Positions 57,301 through 64,000 of a stretch of DNA of 64,000 nt are shown here, in pieces (positions within the stretch are counted from its first letter, which is position 1; every line of letters starts with the position of its first letter). The DNA lies in NCBI GenBank assembly GCA_036417435.1, contig CM070899.1, forward strand, positions 1,865,001 through 1,929,000, given 5' to 3'. This DNA comes from Inia geoffrensis (taxonomy: Eukaryota; Chordata; Mammalia; Artiodactyla; Iniidae). The position numbers and the translations under genes were made by a program. Below the pieces are notes generated by a model. It saw only the letters and a program-made list of their open reading frames with translations, made no database searches and had not been told where the DNA came from.

Positions 57301-60300
57301 AGCACAGCAATTTGGATATATATATGTATGTATGTATATATATCCCTCTTCAGACTCTTTTCCCTTATAGGTTATTAGAAAATGTTGAGGGGTTTCCCTG
57401 GTGGCGCAGTGGTTAAGAATCCGGCTGCCAATGCAGGGGACACAGGTTCGAGCCCTGGTCCGGGAAGATCCCACTTGCTGTGGAGCAACTAAGCCCGTGC
57501 ACCACAACTACTGAGCTGGCGCTCTAGAGCCCGCAAGACACAACTGAGCCCGTGTGTCACAACTACTGAAGCCTGCGCTCTAGAGCCCGTGAGCCACAAC
57601 TACTAAGCCTACATGCCACAACTACTGAAGCCCGCGCGCCTAGAGCCCATGCTCCACAACGAGAAGCCACCGCGATGAGCAGCCAACGCACTGCAACGAA
57701 GAGTAGCGCCCGCTCGCCGCAACTAGAGAAAGCCCGCGCGCAGCAATGAAGACCCAATGCAGCCAAAAATAAATAAATTATTTAAAAAAAAAAAGCGAGC
57801 CCTGCTCACTGACGCACTTCTCTTTACTAAAGCCTCTAGGAGTTCCTGTCTGATCTTGGTATGAGAAAGAGCCACCGCTGCAGTCCTACCTCGTGGCACC
57901 ATAGCCAGTGGGACGGGCACGGTTTCCCACTGACAACCGGTGCCAGGAGACTTGGTGTCACAGCCACAGCCCATTAACAACAGGATGTCCATCAGCGCGG
58001 TGCTGATGCTGGGCCTCAACTCCACCTCCACTTTGATCCCCTTTGCCCCAGTTCAAGTCACGCTCCTGTGTGAGGCTGCATGTCCTTGTCAGCTCTCTGA
58101 GCTTCTTTCTAAACTGAGTCTCAGTGTAGCTCCGCAAATAAGCATAATGCCTCCCTCAATCACACTGAAGCTGGGGGAGGCGCGGCCGGCCTCCAGACCT
58201 GCCAAGGACACTTTTCCATCAGCGCTTTCTCTCCAAAAGGAGGGAGGGGCCCCATTTCTCCCACTGGGTTCGCATCTTACCAAAGCCTGGGGACAAGACA
58301 AGGGAGCACCCCATACCTGAGCTCCATGACTGGTGCAAACAGCATGCTGAGGAGCGCAGGAAGGCCGGGGATGTGTGGCATCAGCGAGGTCTCCCTCAGC
58401 AGCATGGTGGACCCTGCGGACAGTCACGGCCAAGGGCAGCGCTGGGCGCATCATAAGGAGTGTGCCATCTTCCCTCCCCACAACTCCTCCTTGTCCTCAG
58501 GCCTCCCTCCCTGTGTTGAGCCTGTCCCCACAGATGTGCCCCAGCAGAGAAGTGCTCCCTGGTGTCGGTCCCCACAGCACCCCAAGAGGAACCCCTTATC
58601 CTAAGGCTCAAGCTTTGACCCCGTTTGGGGACCCATCCTGTCTGGTTACTCTTGCCTTTCCTTTCTCCTCCTTAGGCTATCGGGTTTGTCCCTGGGCCAA
58701 GCTCTTGGATTTGCTCTCCTTCGTGGCCAAGCACAGTGGAATGAATGGATGATCAAGGAATCAATCCACGCATCCCTGCACAGCGGGAAAGGTGATGATG
58801 CTCCAGTTCTTAAACTCCCACCAGCTAGTGCACTCAGGAAATAGTCTAAAACATGGCACACAGGCGTGAGGCTGTTCACTGATTATAAGACAAACTGTTC
58901 CGGAAACTGGAGTCAAGGGGAAGAAGAGAAGAACACCACCACAGGGACAGCAGGCCTTCACTCACCGGTGGCGTTAACCGAAAGGGAAGCTGCAACCAGC
59001 ATCCTCTGGTGGAGGTCCTCGGGGCTGTCGCTGATGATGACAGAGTTGATGCTCTCCTTCTCAATCCGAACACGCCTGAAAGGAGAGCTGTCAGGAGACG
59101 GCTGCTCCTCCACCCGCGAGGCAGTGAGTGACGCCAAACCCATGAGGAACACATTTCAAAGACGGTCCAACACGCAAACACAGGCCCAGCAAGCGCAATA
59201 CACCACGGCCCGGTCTGCACTTAGCCTCCTCACGCTAGGGCCCTGGGGCTGGTCCTCCACCCCCTTCGCTCTTCCACCCCTCGTGTGATCCCAGCCATCC
59301 CTGGACTCACGTGCTGACGCTGCCCGAACCTCTACCTGCACCCCAGACCTCTGTGCCGTGGCCACCCACCCCCTTCCGCCTCTCAGCGGAGCCCAGCAGG
59401 GCGCCCTTCACTCCCGCTCCTCCCCCATCACCAACTCTAATCAGGCACTGGCCTGTTGGGTCCACACTGAAAGCTCTCACAAAGCTGCCCACTTCTGCAC
59501 CTCCCGTCGTGGACTCGGCACAGTCCACGGTGGTCCTGCTCTGGAGCACAGTGTGAGCAGCCTCAGAGGTCTGCGCCTACCCGAGCATCCTTCATGCTGG
59601 GGCTCTGCACACTTTAAAGTGCTCACAGAGCACTTGGACACCTTGTGAAAATGCAGGTTCGAAAGGTCTGGGTGGGGCTGATCGCTGCATCTCTAACAAG
59701 TTCTTGGGGACGCATCTGCTGCTGGCCCTGGATGAGACTTTGAGAAGCCAGGGTCTACCCTGTAGCCGAAGTGACCATTTAAAGTGCACACAGGGGGGCT
59801 TCCCTGGTGGTGCAGCGGTTGAGAGTCCGCCTGCCGATGCAGGGGACACGGGTTCGTGCACCGGTCCGGGAAGATCCCACATGCCGTGGAGCGGCTGGGC
59901 CCGTGAGCCATGGCCGCTGAGCCTGCGCGTCCGGAGCCTGTGCTCCGCAATGGGAGAGGCCACAGCAGTGAGAGGCCCGCGGACCGCAAAAAAAAAAAAA
60001 AAAAAAAAAATTAAATATAAATAAAGTGCACACAGGGCTTCCCTGGTGGTGCAGTGGTTGAGAGTCTGCCTGCCAATGCAGGGGACACGGGTTCGAGCCC
60101 TGGTCTGGGAAGATCCCACATGCTGCAGAGCAACTAAGCCCATGCACCACAACTACTGAGCCTGCGCGTCTGGAGCGTGTGCTCCGCAACAAGAGAGGCT
60201 GTGACAGTGAGAGGCCCGTGCGCCACGATGAAAAGTGGTCCCCGCTCGCTGCAACTAGAGAAAGCCCTCGCACAGAAACGAAGACCCAACACACCCAAAA

Positions 60301-63300
60301 ATAAATAAATAAATAAATAAATTTATAAAAAATTTAAAAAATTAAAAAATAAAGTGCACGCAGTGATGTTTCCCACATGGCTCGTGAGGCTCTGCAGCCC
60401 CCACACTTTCCCTCCACTTCCTCAGAGGTGACCCAAGGCCCATATGCCTGCTGCTGGGACCCTCCCCACCCAGCCCTCGCCCTTCCTGCCCTGACAGCTG
60501 GACTTCTCCTGGTCTAACTCCTCTGCAGGCTTCAGGTATCAGATTTCCCTGGAAAATCTCGACGGCCTTCCGACTGTGGACAGGGGCCCCTCTTAGATGC
60601 CTTTGTAATGTTCCATGGCCCCTAACAAGACCCTCATCAACCTATCTTGAAATAAGTGGCTTTCTCTGTCCTACCCTCTGCCCACTGGACCCATAATCTG
60701 GGGGAGGACACCAACTGTGTTTGTTCACTACTGTTCTCCCCAACTGCTCTCAGGACAGAGGGGGCACTCACAGACCTGCCGAATGTGTAACAATTACGGT
60801 AAGAACAGAAAAAACGAAGCCTTTGATGAAAGATACTCCAACACGTCTTATACAGAATGGCTTTCACACAAGAGAGAACGGGAGCCGCAGATCTGGAGCT
60901 AGTGGAGAAGCTGGAAGGAGTCAGAAAAAGTACCACATCCCTACAGGTCAGTATAAAAACAGTTAGTTTCTGATGAGCTCTGTAAAAAGAGGACCAGAGA
61001 AAAAGAACTTCATGGGAAACTTAAGTTAATCATACCTGAACTTGGATATTCTGGTCAGACTATGACACTTCAGTTCATAAGGGTTAAAAGGCCCATGAAG
61101 TATTGCCTGTACACATAAAATATACAAGATGTTACCAGTAAGTAAAATGTCACTTCACACACATTTAAAACATCCAAAAGCCACCACAGCTCATAGTGTA
61201 AAAACGAAGCAAGCTATACCTTCGTCAGTCATAACATCTTCGAGATGTAATGGGAGAAAAATGCCTTAAAGGAGGTGTTTTTCTGGGATGCAACTGATTC
61301 CTTCCATGGTTTCGCTAACCTTCCTCTCTCTATATATAAATACATACACATACTTTGCTCAAAAAAAGGAAACACTGCCAAATACTTCAGTGAAAGTATT
61401 CTTTTCATGGCAGCAGACTATTCCAGTTAAATAAGCAGGTCTACGACCACACAGCCAAAGGCTGGGGCAGTGTAAGAGTGAGTCCCTGTCAGCCCTCCTC
61501 CAAACGGGCCGAGCGACTAGAGCCCCTCCAAGGGACCAAGCTAAGCTTTGACGCTGGTTCTCAAAAGCCCACACACTGTGCTTCCCCTTGCTCTGATAGA
61601 CAAGCACTGGTCGCTGTGACTGAAAACTGTTGCCTGCCGTCCAATGGCCTGCTTTTCGTTGCAAAACTCCTGTACATCCTGGGTTCTCCTACACCTCTTC
61701 GGAGCAGTCCCTCAGAGCTACCTGAGAGGCTGCCTCCCAGGCTTCGAGTCCTCAGAAGGTCTGTCGAATAAAACATAATCCTCAACTTTCAGGCTGTGCA
61801 TTTGTTTCACTAAACATCGCCTTTGGAAAGGTTAGTTTTAAAAAAGAACTAGTCATGGGACTTCCCTGGTGGTCCACTGACTAAGACTCTGCACTCCCAA
61901 TGCAGGGGGCCCAGGTTCGAGCCTGGTCAGGGAACTAGATCCCACGTGCTGCAACTGAGACCCAGAACAGCTAGCTAGCTAACTAATTAATAAAAAAATA
62001 ATTTTTTTTTTTTTTGGAAGAAAAGAAGAACTAGTCAAAGCATTGCTCTATACTAAACCCTGGGTTTTGGTCTTATTAATATAGGCTCCATTGTGAGAAA
62101 AGTAACAGTTAAAAACCAGTAAAGAGGGACTTCCCTGGTGGCACAGTGGTTAAGACTCCACCTGCCAATGCAGGGGACACAGGTTCAAGCCCTGGTCCGG
62201 GAAGACCCCACATGCCGCAGAACAACTAAGCTCGTGCACCTCAACTACTGAGCCTGTGCTCTAGAGCCCGCAAGCCACAGCTACTGAAGCCCACATGCCA
62301 CAACTACTGAAGCCCACGTGCCTAGAGCCCGTGCTCCACAACGAGAGAAGCCACAGCAATGAGAAGCCCGCGCACCGCAATGAAGAGCAGCCCCCGCTCG
62401 CCGCAACTAGACAAAGCCTGCGCGCAGCAACGAAAACCCAACACAGCCAAAAATAAATTAATTAAAAAAAAAAAAAACAGTAAAGAAAAAACCGTCATGA
62501 CTACTAGCTACAATTCAGCTCATAAATGTAGAATGATTTTTTTAAATTTTAACTGTATTTAAAAATAACTCCTATAAATTACCTTGTAGTTTGGGTTACC
62601 CAGTTTATTGGAAGAAAAGCTCTCTAACAAAATCCGGATCAGATACTTTTTGTCGTCTTTCAAGGGGGATGGCACGGACATGCCTGTCACACATTCTGCT
62701 GACTTGGAAAAGAGACCCTTGAGAACTTCATGGCTTTGCTGAACAAAATAAGAAAAGTTCATTTTGCTAAAAGGAAAACCAGTACTAAAAGCACTTTATT
62801 CCAAGCCAATCAAAAGTATTTCACAGGCATGACCTTATTCTTAGGTGATCTTTAGATTATTAAGGTGTCAAAAGATAATTTTCTCAAGTACATTTTAAAA
62901 TTCAAACAAAAGAAATAAAACAGAATGCATGAAAGGCTCAATTCATTAGCCTTTACTACCTTTCAGCCATCAAAGAACTGAAGAGTGAGAAAAAGAATTT
63001 TTTGTATTCAAAATGTCAGTTTCGGGCTTCCCCGGTGGCACAGTGGTTGAGAGTCCGCCTGCAGATGCAGGGGACGCGGGTTCGTGCCCCGGTCCGGGAA
63101 GATCCCATGTGCCACGGAGCAGCTGGGCCCGTGAGCCATGGCCGCTGAGCCTGTGTGTCCGGAGCCTATGCTCCGCAACGGGAGAGGCCACAACAGTGAG
63201 AGGCCCGCGTACCGCAGAAAAAACAAATGTCAGTTTCATATTGGGAATATTACCAGGATCCCCAGAAGTGTTTTCCCACATGGAAACACAACCCAGCCAG

Positions 63301-64000
63301 CTCTACAGTGACATTTTCCTGCTTGTCTGTCCCTTGCCCACCTCAGTACCTCACCCCTAGCAGAAATGACAGAAGGAAAAACAAACCACCTTCAACATGA
63401 GCCTCAATGTGGCATCTTAAACCTTCAGATCAAGAAAAATAGCTTCAGAACTGATTTTGAAAGAAACAGCTGAAAGACATTTTGAAATGTTCAAAATACT
63501 TGATACTAATATTTTATATAATTACTTTCCTTAAGGAGATAAATCTTGGAATCCATTTTTTTAAAAATCCCCAAACAGAGAACATTTTCACATCTAATCT
63601 TCATTCCAAGAAAAAAAAAAAAAACAGCTCCATAATCAGAAACCAACAAGAACAGCACTTGACCACCATAATTTGGTCTCAAAGAAACTAGAAGACATTT
63701 ACGAGGGCACCACAGACCTCACCACACTGAACACTGTCCAGCTCTTCACCCCCCAATATCCTGAGGAAAAGGGCCCCCCTTCTCTCTCACTCCCCCGCCC
63801 TCTGCACACACACACTCAGACACACACACACGCTACTAAAAGGAGGACGGAAGCACACACCTTGGACTCATAGGGCTCCTCGGCCAGCTCGGCATAGCCC
63901 TCCTTGACAAGGACGTCTCGCACGTTGACGGCGTCCTGCAGCGCCAAGGAGAGGTAGGCGTCCACGTGTAGGACGCTGTGCACCACGGAGAAGACCTTCA
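42257..64000 (-). CDS. TDRD9: TDRD9, Tudor-domain DExH RNA helicase, C-terminal part (last nine exons)
   Basis: TDRD9 is a germ-cell ATP-dependent RNA helicase of the DEAH family with a C-terminal Tudor domain. In mouse it acts with MIWI2 in piRNA-directed silencing of LINE-1 in fetal spermatogonia. Nine coding exons were placed by GT-AG borders and phase: 63861-64000 (partial), 62583-62738, 61036-61106, 58966-59075, 58317-58413, 56982-57120, 50802-50920, 43632-43704 and 42257-42358. Together they give 1,004 coding bases plus stop, about 335 residues, all in frame. Landmarks include [34 protein letters not shown] and [11 protein letters not shown]. The helicase core and the Tudor domain lie upstream of the window; this part follows the Tudor domain and has no named domain I can see. 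Gene order and strand agree with human TDRD9-ASPG. Confidence 0.96.
42359..43631 (-). other. TDRD9: TDRD9 last intron
   Basis: 1.3 kb. Contains an MLT1 LTR piece (43,108-43,325) and a short ac/at repeat near 42,430-42,455. Confidence 0.8.
43108..43325 (+). repeat. MLT1-type MaLR LTR
   Basis: 'tgctatggactgaattgtgt', 'gatatttggagatgaggcct' and 'ttataagaagagacaccag' read in sense MLT1 order. Confidence 0.8.
43632..43704 (-). CDS. TDRD9: TDRD9 penultimate coding exon
   Basis: 73 bp. Completes a glycine codon, then encodes [18 protein letters not shown] through WNQ. Acceptor tttag, donor gtgagt. Confidence 0.95.
46903..47216 (+). repeat. SINE, long CHR type, in L1
   Basis: Duplication aaaacaagtttata on both sides. 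Interrupts the L1 upstream of its reverse-transcriptase remnant. Confidence 0.93.
47762..47969 (+). repeat. SINE, CHR-2-like, in L1
   Basis: Inserted after 'caatatataaaaat'; pure A tail of about 16. Confidence 0.92.
50802..50920 (-). CDS. TDRD9: TDRD9 coding exon
   Basis: 119 bp, [18 protein letters not shown] onward to ARQKLL plus two bases of the next glycine. Acceptor ttacag, donor gtgagt. Confidence 0.95.
51572..51800 (-). repeat. SINE, CHR type
   Basis: Antisense, T-rich left end. Flanks are tttgtgtgtgtctttt and ctcgtgtgcgtttttt, an imperfect duplication. Confidence 0.88.
51801..53340 (-). mobile_element. Antisense L1M fragments
   Basis: 'attgaggtacaattggtaca' at the left, then 'cttagcctttccctgttttt', 'tctcatgattaggttggggt' and 'ggcgtgtgtgccatcgccag' follow antisense old-L1 order. 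Possibly two different L1 pieces joined near 51.95 kb. Confidence 0.6.
53464..54395 (-). pseudogene. RPL6: RPL6 processed pseudogene
   Basis: Intronless copy of ribosomal protein L6 mRNA. ATG at 54,376-54,378 after a 5' UTR-like CCCATCTTGCAAG; frame [20 protein letters not shown] onward; stop TAA at 53,526-53,528; A tail (T run on plus) at 53,464-53,473. Two lesions: a premature TGA at 54,022-54,024 where the family has CGA (arginine), a CpG-type change, and a one-base insertion near 53,877 that shifts the frame of the last ~116 codons. Otherwise the protein is well preserved, so the copy is fairly recent. It lies in a TDRD9 intron, same strand. Confidence 0.96.
54402..54603 (-). repeat. SINE, short CHR type
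   Basis: Abuts the 5' end of the RPL6 copy. Body 'gtgggatctaattccctgac' and 'gggccccctgcactgggag' is the subtype with a 'ccctgcactggga' head, as at 34,346. Confidence 0.9.
54620..56125 (-). mobile_element. Antisense L1 3' portion
   Basis: 'cttcattggagtacaattgc' (young-type L1 3' end), then 'agagtactccattgtatggc', 'gctattatgaatgctgcaat', 'gcattttcctaatgacatat' and 'aaatatttcctcctcgtgtg', standard antisense L1 3' sequence. The junction between a younger and an older L1 probably lies near 54.88 kb. Confidence 0.75.
55340..55550 (+). repeat. SINE, CHR-2-like, in L1
   Basis: Duplication gtaggactcctggg reads identically on both sides (55,326 onward and 55,551 onward). Confidence 0.95.
56982..57120 (-). 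CDS. TDRD9: TDRD9 coding exon
   Basis: 139 bp. Completes an arginine codon, then [19 protein letters not shown] through SVEDIIE. Acceptor tttag, donor gtaagg. Confidence 0.96.
57121..58316 (-). other. TDRD9: TDRD9 intron with L1 scrap and SINE
   Basis: Contains a ta-rich microsatellite (57,218-57,260), an antisense L1 3' scrap (57,245-57,345) and a long SINE. The remaining 57.8-58.3 kb is unassigned. Confidence 0.75.
57389..57797 (+). repeat. SINE, long CHR type with expanded body
   Basis: About 400 bp, the longest SINE here. The body holds several near-repeats of 'acaactactgaagcc' and 'ctctagagcccgtgagcc', suggesting internal duplication. Confidence 0.88.
58317..58413 (-). CDS. TDRD9: TDRD9 coding exon
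   Basis: 97 bp: [18 protein letters not shown] through APVMEL plus two bases of R. Acceptor ccgcag, donor gtatgg. Confidence 0.95.
58414..58965 (-). other. TDRD9: TDRD9 intron
   Basis: 552 bp, no repeat recognised. Confidence 0.8.
58966..59075 (-). CDS. TDRD9: TDRD9 coding exon
   Basis: 110 bp: [19 protein letters not shown] onward to SLSVNAT plus the first base of G. Acceptor ttcag, donor gtgagt. Confidence 0.96.
59605..59765 (+). mobile_element. MER5A-like (hAT-Charlie) DNA transposon
   Basis: 'ttgtgaaaatgcaggttcga', 'aggtctgggtggggctgat' and 'ctgcatctctaacaagttct' follow the MER5A consensus. Confidence 0.65.
59796..60022 (+). repeat. SINE, CHR-2-like (first of a pair)
   Basis: Left flank aaagtgcacacaggg (59,781-59,795); the same 15-mer follows at 60,023-60,037. 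Confidence 0.95.
60038..60349 (+). repeat. SINE, long CHR type (second of a pair)
   Basis: Right flank aaagtgcacgcag (60,350-60,362), a third, slightly changed copy of the same target. Confidence 0.93.
60480..60830 (+). repeat. L2-like remnant
   Basis: 'tctgcccactggacccata' and 'ccaactgtgtttgttcacta' suggest the L2 3' region; weak. Confidence 0.35.
61036..61106 (-). CDS. TDRD9: TDRD9 coding exon
   Basis: 71 bp: [17 protein letters not shown] onward to ISKF plus two bases of R. Acceptor tacag, donor gtatga. Confidence 0.95.
61856..62025 (+). repeat. SINE, short CHR type
   Basis: Duplication aagaactagtca at 61,844-61,855 and 62,026-62,037. The tail has a (gcta)n-like run followed by a T run. 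Confidence 0.92.
62126..62477 (+). repeat. SINE, long CHR type
   Basis: Flanked by cagtaaaga copies. Confidence 0.92.
62583..62738 (-). CDS. TDRD9: TDRD9 coding exon
   Basis: Exactly 52 codons, [15 protein letters not shown] onward to KLGNPNYK, phase 0 at both ends. Acceptor ttcag, donor gtaatt. Confidence 0.96.
62739..63860 (-). other. TDRD9: TDRD9 intron with one SINE
   Basis: Apart from the SINE at 63,024 it is unassigned. A short ca-repeat lies at about 63,805-63,832, close to the donor of the last visible exon. Confidence 0.8.
63024..63224 (+). repeat. SINE, CHR-2-like
   Basis: A perfect 13-bp duplication, aaatgtcagtttc, at 63,011-63,023 and 63,225-63,237. Confidence 0.95.
63861..64000 (-). 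CDS. TDRD9: TDRD9 coding exon (partial, cut by window end)
   Basis: 140 bp visible, frame [15 protein letters not shown] onward to EEPYESK; donor gtgtgt. The 5' border lies beyond the window. Confidence 0.95.

Larger units (their letters stand above)
59076..61035 (-). other. TDRD9: TDRD9 intron (2.0 kb)
   Basis: Contains a MER5A-like element (59,605-59,765), two tandem SINEs and an L2-like stretch (60,480-60,830). Confidence 0.75.
61107..62582 (-). other. TDRD9: TDRD9 intron with two SINEs
   Basis: About 61.1-61.85 kb has no recognised repeat. SINEs at 61,856 and 62,126. Confidence 0.75.

Noticed and set aside
57389..57797. CRISPR-like spaced repeats
   Set aside because: The short recurring units are internal repeats of a SINE in a mammalian genome, with no constant spacers or leader.

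Overview
This is mammalian nuclear DNA, almost certainly cetacean. About 28 copies of a tRNA-derived SINE occur, headed by 'ggcttccctggtggcgcagtgg' or 'ggacttccctggtgg' variants with an RNA polymerase III box B-like 'ggttcgtgccc'. These match the CHR-type SINEs of whales and dolphins, and L1 3' ends of cetartiodactyl type are also present. The window has the layout of the human 14q32.33 ASPG-TDRD9 interval, inverted: both genes are read from the minus strand.

Layout. (1) 1-12,106: the 5' third of ASPG (asparaginase / lysophospholipase), exons 1-6, in GC-rich DNA. All four known catalytic residues (T19, T116, D117, K188) fall in these exons and are intact. The first exon lies in a CpG-rich promoter that carries an uninterrupted 204-bp homopurine tract. 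(2) 12.5-42.2 kb: intergenic DNA with no gene I can support. It holds a badly decayed gammaretrovirus-like provirus (13,087-20,224) with a solo LTR of the same family nested inside it, a further LTR at 25.2 kb, a U6 snRNA/L1 chimeric retrocopy (21.7-23.3 kb), and many SINE, L1, L2, MLT1, MER20 and Tigger remnants. (3) 42,257-64,000: the last nine coding exons of TDRD9, a piRNA-pathway DExH helicase with a Tudor domain. They encode about 335 C-terminal residues, all in frame with GT-AG introns. The introns hold a ~5.7-kb L1, two antisense L1 stretches, an RPL6 processed pseudogene and about ten SINEs.

The two genes are neighbours but have no evident functional link: ASPG is a cytosolic hydrolase, TDRD9 silences retrotransposons in the male germ line. 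The noteworthy material is retrotransposon archaeology: target-site duplications can be read directly for many insertions and give their relative order. I see no prokaryotic-type system, CRISPR array or unknown multi-gene locus. Exon boundaries were set by reading splice sites and reading-frame phase by hand; repeat families were named from memory of consensus features, without a database search.
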